In this document: in pieces, positions 8,874-17,912 of the stretch
Layout: every line of letters starts with the position of its first letter
Numbering within the stretch: position 1 is the first letter of the stretch
DNA from: Parasphaerochaeta coccoides DSM 17374
GTDB lineage: Bacteria > Spirochaetota > Spirochaetia > Sphaerochaetales > Sphaerochaetaceae
Assembly: GCF_000208385.1 (NCBI RefSeq)
Contig: NC_015436.1
Span: forward strand, 1,612,001-1,676,000
DNA: 64,000 nucleotides
Reading direction: 5' to 3'
Translations under genes and position numbers: made by a program
The notes under the pieces: model-generated
The model's database searches: none
The model's input: the letters and a program-made list of their open reading frames with translations, nothing else
Told to the model about the DNA's origin: nothing

Positions 8874-10145
8874 ATGAAGAAAATCACAATGATTGTGCTG
8901 GCCATCGTCTGTACGGCGGGAATCCTGATGGCCGGTGGAGCCAAGGAAAGTCAGACATCATCAAGCAGAACCACAATAAAGGTGTCCACCTGGGATTTGA
9001 GTTCCAATCCCTCAGTAAGCAACGCGGTAGCCGCTTTTGAAGCAAAGAATCCGGACATCAAGGTCGAGCTCATGGACATTCCCAGCACGGAATATACCCA
9101 GAAGCTCTCAATCATGCTGAACGGAGGTTCTGATCTTGATGCCTTCTTCATCAAGGATGCCGACACTACCAAGAGCCTGTTCGACAAAGGGCAGCTCGCT
9201 GACATGAGACCATACATCGCCGCGGATTCTTTTGACATTGAAGGTTTCAACGGTCTGACCAAGAACTTCACCATGCCGAATGGAGCGGTCGTCGGTCTTC
9301 CGGTGCGTTCCGACTGGTATGTGATGTACTACAACAAAGACATCTTCGACGCTGCCGGCATTGCGTATCCCGGCAACGATTGGACATGGACTGAATTTGA
9401 ACAGCTTGCAAAGCGTCTGACCAGCGGCAGCGGTGCCACGAAAGTGTACGGTGCGCTTCTCCATACCTGGCAGGCATGTGTCCAGAACTGGGGAGTGCAG
9501 GATGGGAAACACACCATCATGGACAGCGACTATTCATTCTTCAAGCCTTATTACGAGATGGCGTTGAGAATGCAGAATGAAGACAAGACCCTCATGGACT
9601 ATGCCACGCTCAAGACAAGCAACATCCACTATTCCAGCGCTTTCCTTACCGGACGCGTAGCCATGATGCCCATGGGTACATGGTTCATCACCACGGCCAT
9701 TGATAAAGTGAAGATTGGCGAATCTTCCGTGCGCTGGGGTATCGTCACCCTTCCTCATGCCGAAGATGTCCCGCAGGGCTATACGGTCGGTTCCGCGACT
9801 CCCGTAAGCATGAACCAAGCCAGCTCCAAGAAGGATGCCGCGTGGAAATTCATCAGCTTCATGACCGGAGAGGAAGGAGCTTCCGAGTACGCCAAGGCCG
9901 GAGCTTTCCCTGGACGGAACAATGAAAAGACACTCTCATCCATAGCAAGCCTGAACGGTATGCCGGAAGGCGCTCTCCATGCCCTGCAAGTGACGAACAT
10001 CAGCTTTGACCGTCCGGGAGTGGACAAGGTTGCCGAAATCAATGCTATGCTTGGAGAAGAACACTCCATGATCATGTTGGGAGAAGTATCCATCAATGAA
10101 GGTCTGTCCACGATGAGCGCCCGCAACAAAGAAATACTCAGATAA
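8874..10145 (+). CDS. Sugar ABC transporter substrate-binding protein (family 1)
   Basis: A 423-residue exported binding protein. The signal peptide ends in ILMAGGAKES with no lipobox cysteine. The mature protein follows the SBP_bac_1 pattern: IKVSTWDL start, FEAKNPDIKVELMDIP, LDAFFIKD, GLPVRSDWYVMYYNKDIFDAAGI, and a C-terminal AWKFISFMTG. It would deliver a sugar or oligosaccharide to the two permeases that follow; no ATPase is encoded here, so a shared MsmK-type ATPase elsewhere is probably used. AAAGGAG precedes the start. Given the heparinase-like enzyme and uronate-type reductase downstream, an acidic oligosaccharide is the likely cargo. Confidence 0.9.
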   Translation: MKKITMIVLAIVCTAGILMAGGAKESQTSSSRTTIKVSTWDLSSNPSVSNAVAAFEAKNPDIKVELMDIPSTEYTQKLSIMLNGGSDLDAFFIKDADTTKSLFDKGQLADMRPYIAADSFDIEGFNGLTKNFTMPNGAVVGLPVRSDWYVMYYNKDIFDAAGIAYPGNDWTWTEFEQLAKRLTSGSGATKVYGALLHTWQACVQNWGVQDGKHTIMDSDYSFFKPYYEMALRMQNEDKTLMDYATLKTSNIHYSSAFLTGRVAMMPMGTWFITTAIDKVKIGESSVRWGIVTLPHAEDVPQGYTVGSATPVSMNQASSKKDAAWKFISFMTGEEGASEYAKAGAFPGRNNEKTLSSIASLNGMPEGALHALQVTNISFDRPGVDKVAEINAMLGEEHSMIMLGEVSINEGLSTMSARNKEILR

Positions 10146-10164
10146 CCTTCCATTTATTTCCTAC

Positions 10165-10190
10165 CGATGACCCGGCATACCGGGTCATCG
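10165..10190 (+). promoter_or_regulatory. Strong stem-loop between binding-protein and permease genes
   Basis: A perfect 11-bp stem, CGATGACCCGG/CCGGGTCATCG, with a CATA loop and no T-run. Such hairpins after a binding-protein gene usually protect its mRNA or reduce read-through, so that binding protein is made in excess over permease. Confidence 0.75.
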
Positions 10191-10209
10191 TCACTATAGG
10201 ATACCTTTT

Positions 10210-11121
10210 ATGAACACCACACAGCACCATGACCGTAAAAGAATGTCCCTTGAGAGGCACAATACATTGGTCGGAATCTCCTTCATCCTGCCTAATTTCA
10301 TTGGATTCGCCTGTTTCACCCTGATTCCCGTCATTTTCTCCTTCATCCTGAGCTTCGCTTCCTGGGACGGTTTCAACGCAATGAAAATCATTGGCTTCGC
10401 GAACTTCTCCGGCATATTCAGCGACCGGGTATTCAAGGCCGCGCTTTCCCACACTTTCACATATTCTGTCTTCACCGTCTTCTTTTCCATGCTGATGGCC
10501 CTGTTGCTGGCCGTACTGCTCAACCGGAAGGTCATAGGAACCAATTTCTTCCGATCAGCGGTCTTTTTCCCTTATGTGGCTTCGATTGTCGCGGTAGGCG
10601 CTGTCTGGAATGCCATGTTCATGAAAGACGCAGGACCAATCAATGCGTTCCTCCGCCTGGCTGGCATAGCCAATCCTCCCGGCTGGTTCGCAAGCGTCGC
10701 GTGGGCCATGCCTGCCATCATCATTGTCTCCGTCTGGAAGAACATGGGATATTTCATGCTCATTTACCTTGCCGCGTTACAGAACATACCTCAGTCCCTC
10801 TATGAAGCGGCAAGCATTGATGGCGCCAACGCCTGGAACAAATTCTGGAAGATTACCATGCCCATGCTCACGCCCAGCCACTTCTTTGTATTCATGATGC
10901 TGACCATCAACAGCTTCAAGGTCTTTGATTTGATTTTCGTATTGACTGGCGGCGGCCCCGGCATTGCTACCAAAGTCCTGGCAAATTATATCTACGACCA
11001 GTCATTCACCGCGTGGAATTTCGGCAAGGCGAGCGCGGCGTCCATGATTCTTTTCCTGATTGTCGGAACCATCACGGTGATACAGTTCCGCGCAGAAAAG
11101 AAATTCAATGATTTCCTGTAG
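10210..11121 (+). CDS. Sugar ABC transporter permease (MalF/LacF type)
   Basis: 303 residues, about six membrane segments. The EAA loop that contacts the ATPase reads YEAASIDGANAWNKFWKITMPML (about 198-220). Family motifs LPNFIGFACFTLIPVIFSF at the N-terminus and DLIFVLTGGGPG near 245 place it in the MalF/UgpA-like group. It pairs with the next permease. The ribosome site is weak (ATAGGA), and a strong stem-loop separates it from the binding-protein gene. Confidence 0.9.
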   Translation: MNTTQHHDRKRMSLERHNTLVGISFILPNFIGFACFTLIPVIFSFILSFASWDGFNAMKIIGFANFSGIFSDRVFKAALSHTFTYSVFTVFFSMLMALLLAVLLNRKVIGTNFFRSAVFFPYVASIVAVGAVWNAMFMKDAGPINAFLRLAGIANPPGWFASVAWAMPAIIIVSVWKNMGYFMLIYLAALQNIPQSLYEAASIDGANAWNKFWKITMPMLTPSHFFVFMMLTINSFKVFDLIFVLTGGGPGIATKVLANYIYDQSFTAWNFGKASAASMILFLIVGTITVIQFRAEKKFNDFL

Positions 11122-11131
11122 GAGCGACGCC

Positions 11132-11962
11132 ATGATAGAAAGAAAAAAGCTCAGCACACGATATATCTTCTACGTAATCCTGCTTTTGATTACCGTCGTT
11201 ACCCTTCTGCCTTTCGCCTGGATGTTCTCAGCATCCCTCAAGCCAGAAATGGAAGTCTTCAGCATACCCATCAAGTGGATTCCCGATAATCCCCTGTGGA
11301 AGAACTACTCCCTGATATGGCGCAAGATACCGCTGGGTCTGTTCACGTTCAACAGTGCCAAGCTTACCGTACTGATAACGATTATCCAGCTGCTCACGTC
11401 CAGCTTTGCCGCATATGGATTCTCAAAATGCAGATTCAAGGCCAGGGATATTCTCTTTGTCTGCTACATCATCACCATAGCCATCCCCTGGCAAGTATAC
11501 ATGCTTCCCCAGTACATCATCATGCAGAAATTCCGTCTCATAGATACCCATGTTGCGCTCATCCTCATGCAAAGCTTCACCGCTTTCGGGGTATTCCTCT
11601 TGAAGCAGTTCTACCAGTCAATTCCAGATGAGCTGATGGAAGCGGCGCGTATCGACGGGCTGTCCGAATATGGAATCTACGCACGCATCGTGCTTCCCCT
11701 GTCCAAGCCAGCAATGGCGACACTCACGATTTTCAGCTTTGTGACGGTATGGAATGATTTCATGGGTCCGATGATTTACCTGAATTCCACAAGCCTGAAG
11801 ACAATACAGCTGGGCATCCGCATGTTCATTTCCCTGTATTCAGCTGAATACAATCTAATAATGGCGGCCTCGCTCGTCGCGTTAATCCCCGTATTCATCA
11901 TGTATGTCGGATTCCAGAAGTTCTTTGTCCAAGGCGTCGCCACCAGCGGTCTGAAGGTATGA
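11132..11962 (+). CDS. Sugar ABC transporter permease (MalG type)
   Basis: 276 residues with six predicted membrane helices. The EAA loop is MEAARIDGLSEYGIYARIVLP (about 170-190), and the conserved start LPFAWMFSASLKPEMEVF is that of MalG-like subunits. The frame is open from 11108, inside the previous gene, but ATG 11132 has AGGAG 6 nt upstream and lies 10 nt after the first permease stop, so it is the better start. It completes the membrane core of the transporter. Confidence 0.9.
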   Translation: MIERKKLSTRYIFYVILLLITVVTLLPFAWMFSASLKPEMEVFSIPIKWIPDNPLWKNYSLIWRKIPLGLFTFNSAKLTVLITIIQLLTSSFAAYGFSKCRFKARDILFVCYIITIAIPWQVYMLPQYIIMQKFRLIDTHVALILMQSFTAFGVFLLKQFYQSIPDELMEAARIDGLSEYGIYARIVLPLSKPAMATLTIFSFVTVWNDFMGPMIYLNSTSLKTIQLGIRMFISLYSAEYNLIMAASLVALIPVFIMYVGFQKFFVQGVATSGLKV

Positions 11963-11965
11963 GCC

Positions 11966-12145
11966 GTGGAACATGTTCATCCCCTTCAACGACACCTGGG
12001 AAAGGCCGTGGACATCACCAGGGGCAACCTTCCCGGATACACTGACACGTTCAAGGCATCCACTTTGGTAGAAGGCATCTATCCGCCTATGGACAATATG
12101 GAACGGACGAACAAAGAGAACAGACGAATAAAGAGGGTACTATGA
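11966..12145 (+). CDS. Possible small ORF between permease and heparinase-like genes
   Basis: A GTG-initiated frame of 59 codons fills the gap and ends in an ATGA overlap with the next gene, the arrangement of coupled genes. It contains the protein-like run NLPGYTDTFKASTLVEGIYPP, but I do not recognise a family. The ribosome site (GAAGG, 8 nt before GTG) is modest. It could equally be the decayed 3' end of a lost carbohydrate-enzyme gene that kept its coupling to the heparinase-like gene. Low confidence either way. Confidence 0.3.
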   Translation: MEHVHPLQRHLGKAVDITRGNLPGYTDTFKASTLVEGIYPPMDNMERTNKENRRIKRVL

Positions 12146-14136
12146 AAATATGGCTCAATGATCCCAAGAGTATCATGGGAATGATTCGTTCCCGGAAGCC
12201 GGAACTTGTCTCAAGCACCTGCGCGGACGCGGATCTTGCCGCCGATGGCATCTTCACTTTCACCGCCCGATGGGATATGGAACGATGCACCGATCCTGTC
12301 CAGTTTCCCGGAAAACCGGACTGGACGTACCGGCACGGAGATGATGACGAATGGCTTTATCAGATGAACCGCCATGGTTTCCTGCCAGTCCTTGCCAAGG
12401 CTTACGGGTACACGGGGGACTTACGTTACAAGACTTCGTTCATCCATCTGATATCCGATTGGATTTCTTCCTGTCCGCTTTGTCCTGAGAGCCGCAAAAC
12501 CACATGGCGGAGCCTGGAAGCTGGGATACGGGTCAGGAACTGGCTTCTTTCCCTCCATCTCATCGGTGATTCCCTGCCTCCGGGTATTCTGGATGCCATG
12601 GAAAATTCGCTTCGACAGCACATGCAGTACCTTGTGGACGCGCACGATACTTTCCATGAGATATCCAACTGGGGAGTCCTTCAAGACGAAGGGTTGTTCC
12701 TTCTGGCCGTCTATTTTCAAAATGATGGATTGCGGAAGGTCGCCCTTGACCGCCTGGTACGCAACATGAGTCTGGCAGTCTTCGCTGATGGTTCACACTG
12801 GGAACAAAGTCCAATGTATACAGGAGAAGTCCTGGGAGCTTATCTGTCCGTTGTCAATGTCGCCTGCCAGCAAGAGATTCCCCTGCCTCCGGATTTTGCC
12901 CGGAGAACGGAGCTTATGGCGGTAGCATTTTCCTACTTCATGAAAAAAGATGGTATGCTCTATACTCATGGTGATACCGATGCAATCAATGCTTGTGACC
13001 TGATGGCATTTGCCGCTGCCGTTACCGGAAACCCCGGACTCAAAGCCATTGCCGGTGACGACGGCGCCGACTTATATCCTTTCTTCTGTTCTCCTGCCCA
13101 AGTCACGGCTTATGATGCCCTGGAACCCCAGCTTCAGAGAATGAGCGTTTCCCTTCCAGACAGCGGCCATTTCTTTTTACGGGGAAAACACCTCGATGTC
13201 CATTTTTCCTGCGGTTCCCTTGGCAGCGGACATGGACATGCCGACCTCCTGCATGTGGATGTCTCATATGAAGGAGAGGATGTATGGGTGGATTCCGGAC
13301 GGTACACGTACAGGGATATTCCCATCAGATGGGAGCTGAAAGGCGCGTTGGCTCATAACACTCCTGTAATCGGGAACCAATCGTTTACAGAACCCACCGG
13401 AACCTGGTCATTCGGTCGCGTCGCCCTTCCAGTAAAGAAATCCATCCGGACGGAAAAGGACATGGATTGCGCATCAGGCGGGCATCTGGGCTATCTGGTT
13501 TCCCATGGCATATATGTGGAACGGAAAGTACTGCGTCTGGGCGAACATGTGGTTGTCGTGGTGGATATATTCCACTGCCCTTCTTCCACTGACACTACTG
13601 ACACTACTGACACGGTGGTGACATCTTCATTCCATTTTCATCCTGACATCCGGCTTAATTCTGACATCCTCCTTGATCCTGACACCAGGCTTGAACAAGG
13701 GGCTGTATTCGGCATTTCAGGCAGAACCGTTTCAGGCAACATGGCGTTGATCCGTCACGGAAGCGTGACACTGGAAAACGCACCATATTCTCCGGCATAC
13801 AATGAAATCACTGAAGGTTCTGTGATACGCAGCATGACGCATCTGAATCGTTCCATGGTTCAGGCCGCCGTCTTGTCGCTCTCATTGACTGATGACCTCC
13901 GACCTCTTGCTGTAAGCACCCGACCGGTGACCTTTGCACGGAAGCAGACGGAACTGGACGACAGGCTGTCCCTGGGAATGGCCATAAGCTATGGTTCGGA
14001 TGAATATACAGTGATGGTAGTGGAAGAAGATTTAATCGGTGAAGTTGACCTATACCGTTGCAACGGACAGGAAGGCTATGGGAGAGTTCAGGTCTTCATT
14101 GGCACATCGCCCCATGGCACATGTCTGGAATGGTGA
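12142..14136 (+). CDS. Heparinase II/III-like polysaccharide lyase
   Basis: 664 residues, no signal peptide, so probably cytoplasmic and acting on imported oligosaccharides. The N-terminal half (about 30-330) is the alpha-helical toroid of heparinase II/III and alginate-lyase relatives (EISNWGVLQDEGLFLLAVYF, DGSHWEQSPMYTGEVLGAY). The C-terminal half has the beta-sandwich signature GSGHGHADLLHVDVSYEGEDVWVDSGRYTY near 355-385, including the HxH pair. Such enzymes cleave uronate-containing glycans (heparin, alginate oligomers) by beta-elimination; substrate cannot be fixed from sequence. A 9-bp coding microsatellite (TGACACTAC, 13590-13614) adds a short TDTTDTTDT linker. Start supported by GAGGG 5 nt upstream. 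Confidence 0.85.
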   Translation: MKIWLNDPKSIMGMIRSRKPELVSSTCADADLAADGIFTFTARWDMERCTDPVQFPGKPDWTYRHGDDDEWLYQMNRHGFLPVLAKAYGYTGDLRYKTSFIHLISDWISSCPLCPESRKTTWRSLEAGIRVRNWLLSLHLIGDSLPPGILDAMENSLRQHMQYLVDAHDTFHEISNWGVLQDEGLFLLAVYFQNDGLRKVALDRLVRNMSLAVFADGSHWEQSPMYTGEVLGAYLSVVNVACQQEIPLPPDFARRTELMAVAFSYFMKKDGMLYTHGDTDAINACDLMAFAAAVTGNPGLKAIAGDDGADLYPFFCSPAQVTAYDALEPQLQRMSVSLPDSGHFFLRGKHLDVHFSCGSLGSGHGHADLLHVDVSYEGEDVWVDSGRYTYRDIPIRWELKGALAHNTPVIGNQSFTEPTGTWSFGRVALPVKKSIRTEKDMDCASGGHLGYLVSHGIYVERKVLRLGEHVVVVVDIFHCPSSTDTTDTTDTVVTSSFHFHPDIRLNSDILLDPDTRLEQGAVFGISGRTVSGNMALIRHGSVTLENAPYSPAYNEITEGSVIRSMTHLNRSMVQAAVLSLSLTDDLRPLAVSTRPVTFARKQTELDDRLSLGMAISYGSDEYTVMVVEEDLIGEVDLYRCNGQEGYGRVQVFIGTSPHGTCLEW

Positions 14137-14409
14137 ACCATCATGGGAATACCTTCCATTACCGACTAACGATGAAAGAAACCTCTATGTCCTTGCCTGC
14201 GCGGATACGGTAGGCGGGAGCGACATCTCTTCCTTCTGGACAACTGTCCCGGCCACCGGAAGCCAATATCATTCCGGCAAAAGAGACATAAAGAGATACT
14301 GGAGGGTACTAAAAGGTGCTAGAGGAAGTTTGCTATCGTTGACACTTCCCTATCGATGTTTTACTATCGACATCAGATGCCATTGAGATATATGGTAAAG
14401 GAGTAAAAC

Positions 14410-15174
14410 ATGGGATTGTTTGACCTGACAGGGAAAAAAGCGATAGTCACCGGAGCATCTTCCGGTCTCGGTGTTCAGTTTGCCTTGGCATTGGCACGGC
14501 AGGGAGCTGATGTAGCCGTCGTCGCCCGCCGTGTCGAGAAGTTGCAGGATGTACAGAAGCAGATCGAGTCACTGGGAGTAAAGAGCATTGCCTTGAAGTG
14601 CGATGTCTCCAAAAGCTCCGACATTGCCTCTGTCGTAGCGGAAGTGAAGAAGCAGTTCGGCAGAATTGACATCTTGGTGAACAACGCAGGCATAGCTCTT
14701 GCCGGTCCTGCCGAGGCCCAGGACGATGAGCTGTGGACGACCATGATGAACGTCAACATCAACGGTGTATATTACTTTGCCCGTGAAGCTGGCAAAGTGA
14801 TGCTTGAGCAGAAGTATGGCAAGATCATCAACATCGGCTCAATCCACAGCACTGTTGCCATGAAGGGGCTGCCTCTTACCGCGTATTGTACCACAAAGGG
14901 TGGCGTAGAGATGCTGACGAAGGCTTTGGCAAACGAATGGGCTAAGAAGGGTATCACTGTCAACGCCATCGGACCTGCCTACTTCCCCAGCGAAATGACA
15001 GGCGGCTTGCTGGCCAATGAAGGCATGCGTCAGCTCATTGAGACTTCTTGTCCTATGGGGCGTCCCGGACGTGACGGGGAATTGGACGGTGCTTTGATTT
15101 ACTTTGCCTCCGATGCTTCGTCCTACACCACCGGACAATTGCTCACCGTAGATGGTGGCTGGACGACCATCTAG
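14410..15174 (+). CDS. Short-chain dehydrogenase/reductase (gluconate 5-dehydrogenase or uronate reductase-like)
   Basis: A 254-residue classical SDR. Cofactor motif TGASSGLG (16-23), NNAG (about 91-94), catalytic serine in INIGSIHST, catalytic YCTTK, and the C-terminal SSYTTGQLLTVDGGW are all present. It resembles KduD/IdnO-type enzymes that reduce 5-dehydro- or 2-dehydro-gluconates and the unsaturated uronate product DEH. Following a heparinase-like lyase, reduction of a lyase product is the likely role, but this is inferred from context. AAGGAG stands 6 nt before the ATG. A factor-independent terminator follows. Confidence 0.85.
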   Translation: MGLFDLTGKKAIVTGASSGLGVQFALALARQGADVAVVARRVEKLQDVQKQIESLGVKSIALKCDVSKSSDIASVVAEVKKQFGRIDILVNNAGIALAGPAEAQDDELWTTMMNVNINGVYYFAREAGKVMLEQKYGKIINIGSIHSTVAMKGLPLTAYCTTKGGVEMLTKALANEWAKKGITVNAIGPAYFPSEMTGGLLANEGMRQLIETSCPMGRPGRDGELDGALIYFASDASSYTTGQLLTVDGGWTTI

Positions 15175-15213
15175 ATTTCATGCAGACATCATGAATTTCG
15201 ACATTAGGATGAC

Positions 15214-15240
15214 AGACCGGTCCACGTGGCCGGTCTTTTT
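15214..15240 (+). terminator. Rho-independent terminator after the SDR gene
   Basis: AGACCGG...CCGGTCT hairpin (15214-15236) followed by TTTTT. It closes the polysaccharide locus. Confidence 0.85.
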
Positions 15241-15262
15241 CTCATTGTCTATATTTTTCCAT

Positions 15263-15405
15263 TTTACACGCTTAAAAACGAATCAATAGACAATATTAAC
15301 ATCTAAAATCACCAAATAACCCGAAAGTATTATATGGTTTTCTCTGCTTTTCCTGCAAAATCATACCTTTGGGTAATAGCTTTCTGACGTCAGTACGTTT
15401 ATACT
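15263..15405 (+). promoter_or_regulatory. Conserved 5' element of lipoprotein copy 1
   Basis: About 143 nt that recur almost unchanged before copy 3 (28417-28559). The core is an inverted repeat, ACCCGAAAGTAT (15319-15330) and ATACCTTTGGGT (15363-15374); as RNA it pairs with one G-U and one mismatch. Shorter versions lie before copies 2 and 4 at a similar distance from the start codon (about 95-130 nt). It should hold the promoter or a shared regulatory site of the family. Confidence 0.75.
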
Positions 15406-15476
15406 ATTTTCTAATTACTACCATATGCGTAAGCTGGCATGTCATCATCTTCTTCACGGAGAAAGGAAAAGATACC

Positions 15477-15511
<35 letters not shown>

Positions 15512-15522
15512 AACTAAGCGTC

Positions 15523-17649
15523 ATGGTCTTCCTGACCATCCTGATGCTTCTTATCACCTTCATTTCATGCGACAACAAGCTGAATATTTCAAATACCAAT
15601 GCAGTGCGTTTCAGTACGGAAATCGGACGCAAAGCCACGGCAAATTTCGAATGGCAAGCTGATGATGAAGTCGGCATCTACATGCTGGAACATGGTACTG
15701 GCACGGCAGCTACTGCCGCCCCGGAACGTGCAAACAAACTCTACACGGCTGACACGGCCTTCCAGACCTCCGGCTTCTCTCCTGTTGACGCCTCCAACAC
15801 CTTGAAGTGGAATGACATTGCCGATAATGCCGACGACACGTTCGACTTCATTGCCTATTATCCTTACGTGTCACCCATCACTGATACCACGGCTCTACCC
15901 ATAAATGTCTATCCGGGTTCCGGGGAACAGGACACCGGAAAGGCTGACTTCCTGTGGGGACGCACCGACAATGTACAGAACAATACCTCGACGGTGCATC
16001 TGAAACTTGACCACATGCTCTCCCGCCTGATTGTCAACATCTCCCCAAGCACTACCGTTGATGCTACGGCTATCAATGATGCCGCCGGTGGATTTACTGC
16101 TACGGTCAGAGGCTTGAACACGCAGACCACAATCAATCTGAATGACGGAACCTTGGATGCTGCCAGTGTCATTGAGTCTATTGTCATGAAGGACATTTCC
16201 GACACCCTTACTCAATCTGAAAGAAATGAGGGCAAGCGCAGGTTCGAGGCTGTGCTGATACCTGTGGACAACACTGATGCCCTGGCTAACGTGAGCCTGG
16301 AGTTTACCCTGAGCGGTGGTGCTGGCGCTGGTACATACACATGGGCAGCGAATTCCGTAGCGACCTCTGACCAGGGCAAGATTCACTTTGACAAAGGCAA
16401 GCAGCATGTCTACAACATGACGCTGAACACGGATGCTCATGAAGTCGCCGTTGCCGCTATTGAGATTGAGATACAAGACTGGGACACCGGGGACGGCGTG
16501 AACGGGGCTGCTACGTTCAAACCATACCGAGCCGTCTCCGCCGGAAGTTATCACACGATGATCCTGAAGAATAACGGCACGCTCTGGGCGACGGGAGACA
16601 ACAGATTTGGTCAACTGGGTGACGGCACTACGGATGACAGAAGCATACCCGTGCAGGTCAAGGATGATACCGATGGTTCCGGGTTCATGACTGATGTCGC
16701 GGCTGTCGCCGCCGGAGAGAACCATACGATGATTTTGAAGAAGGACGGCACGCTCTGGGCGACTGGATACAACGGAGAGGGTCAACTGGGTGACGGCACT
16801 ACGACCGACAGAAGCACGCCCGTACAGGTCAAGGCTAGTACCGATCCCAATGACTTCATGACTGATGTCGCGGCCGTCTCTGCCGGAAATGAGTACACGA
16901 TGATCCTGAAGAAGGACGGCACGCTCTGGGCGACTGGATACAACGATTCTAGTCAACTGGGTGTCGGTGATAATACCAACAGAAGCACGCCCGTGCAGGT
17001 CATGACTGGTGTCGCGGCTGTCTCCGCCGGACTGGAGCATACGATGATTTTGAAGAAAGACGGCACGCTCTGGGCGACTGGATGGAACAGTGCTGGAGAA
17101 CTGGGGATCGGTAATAATGAAAACAAAAGCACGCCCGTGCCGGTTTCGTTCATGGGTTCTGATGTCGCGGAAGTCTCCGCCGGAAGCAGTTACACGATGA
17201 TTCTGAAGAAGGACGGCACGCTCTGGGCGACTGGATTCAACTATTATGGTGAACTGGGTCTAGGCACCAGCGGTTCGGGAACCAACAAAAGCACGCCCGA
17301 GCAGGTCAAGGCCAGTACCACTCCCGACGACTTCATGACTAATGTCGCGGCAGTCTCCGCCGGAAGCAGTTACACGATGATTCTGAAGAAGGACGGCACG
17401 CTCTGGGCGACTGGATCCAACCAGTATGGTCAACTGGGTGACGGCACTTCGGGTGCAGTGAACAACAAAAGCACGCCCGTGCAGGTCATGACTGGTGTCG
17501 CGGCTGTCTCCGCCGGATGGAGCCATACGATGATCCTGAAGAAGGACGGCACGCTCTGGGGGACTGGACACAACGTATTTGGTCAACTGGGTCTGGGTGA
17601 CAGCGGTTCCGCAAGCAACAGAAGCACGCCCGAACAGGTAGTTTTCTGA
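15523..17649 (+). CDS. Fimbrillin-like/RCC1-repeat lipoprotein, copy 1 (phase-variable, apparently OFF)
   Basis: The open frame from ATG 15523 gives 708 residues. The hydrophobic segment ends in the lipobox ITFISC (Cys16), but without the upstream (GA)n start the signal lacks any positive charge, which argues that 15477 is the real start. About residues 25-325 are fimbrillin-like (Mfa_like_1 pattern: VRFSTEIGRKA, DEVGIYML, FDFIAYYPY, KADFLWG, LKLDHMLSRLIVNI, HVYNMTLN). From about 340 come seven RCC1 repeats of the form SAGxxHTMILKKDGTLWATGxNxxGQLGDGT, enough for one seven-bladed propeller. Probably surface or periplasmic and adhesive, by inference. The repeats are near-identical at DNA level, so internal recombination is likely. 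An internal start at 15523 cannot be excluded. Confidence 0.8.
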   Translation: MVFLTILMLLITFISCDNKLNISNTNAVRFSTEIGRKATANFEWQADDEVGIYMLEHGTGTAATAAPERANKLYTADTAFQTSGFSPVDASNTLKWNDIADNADDTFDFIAYYPYVSPITDTTALPINVYPGSGEQDTGKADFLWGRTDNVQNNTSTVHLKLDHMLSRLIVNISPSTTVDATAINDAAGGFTATVRGLNTQTTINLNDGTLDAASVIESIVMKDISDTLTQSERNEGKRRFEAVLIPVDNTDALANVSLEFTLSGGAGAGTYTWAANSVATSDQGKIHFDKGKQHVYNMTLNTDAHEVAVAAIEIEIQDWDTGDGVNGAATFKPYRAVSAGSYHTMILKNNGTLWATGDNRFGQLGDGTTDDRSIPVQVKDDTDGSGFMTDVAAVAAGENHTMILKKDGTLWATGYNGEGQLGDGTTTDRSTPVQVKASTDPNDFMTDVAAVSAGNEYTMILKKDGTLWATGYNDSSQLGVGDNTNRSTPVQVMTGVAAVSAGLEHTMILKKDGTLWATGWNSAGELGIGNNENKSTPVPVSFMGSDVAEVSAGSSYTMILKKDGTLWATGFNYYGELGLGTSGSGTNKSTPEQVKASTTPDDFMTNVAAVSAGSSYTMILKKDGTLWATGSNQYGQLGDGTSGAVNNKSTPVQVMTGVAAVSAGWSHTMILKKDGTLWGTGHNVFGQLGLGDSGSASNRSTPEQVVF

Positions 17650-17668
17650 CCGGAACATGAGGAGATAC

Positions 17669-17711
17669 CGGCGCACACGTCGAACGATTAACAAGCCGTT
17701 CCGTTGCGCCG
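17669..17711 (+). terminator. Conserved 3' stem-loop of copy 1
   Basis: Outer stem CGGCGCA/TGCGCCG with an inner AACG/CGTT, just after the stop. Related structures follow copies 3 and 4, with sequence changes that largely keep pairing. There is no T-run, so it may stabilise the 3' end or terminate weakly. Confidence 0.6.
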
Positions 17712-17786
17712 ACCACATCTCCCTGCCACTCCTCATGGCTACGTGTCATTTGCATGGGGAGCAGAGTGGGAAAATTTTCAAAAAAC

Positions 17787-17831
17787 GGGGAACCAATGGC
17801 ACGAAAAAGGTTACGGGATTCCCCTTTTTTT
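17787..17831 (+). terminator. Rho-independent terminator after copy 1
   Basis: GGGGAA (17787-17792) pairs with TTCCCC (17819-17824), with a possible inner ACC/GGT, followed by seven T. It separates copy 1 from copy 2. Confidence 0.7.
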
Positions 17832-17912
17832 CACGCTCGCTGTTTTCCTGGGAAATACACGCCAGAAACCGTATCAATAAACGATATTGATATCTTCAAG
17901 CGTAAAATAGTT

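Noticed and set aside
14137-14409. Continuation ORF (14039-14386) after the heparinase-like gene
   Set aside because: Begins inside the lyase gene in another frame; the gap has no coding features and the SDR has its own strong ribosome site.
15895-17040. 381-residue antisense ORF in lipoprotein copy 1 (similar ones of 287, 207 and 422 residues in copies 2, 3 and 4)
   Set aside because: They are the complement of the RCC1 repeats; the same repeated codons lack stops on the other strand. No start signals or non-repeat protein features.
16540-17649. Regular repeat spacing suggesting a CRISPR array
   Set aside because: The repeats are coding, about 120-160 nt apart, in frame and translate to RCC1 units; no cas genes nearby.
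17650-17720. 3' stem-loops as integron attC sites (gene-cassette array)
   Set aside because: The RYYYAAC/GTTRRRY core boxes are not present, the copies have their own 5' elements, they are spread over 27 kb among ordinary operons, and no integrase is in the window.
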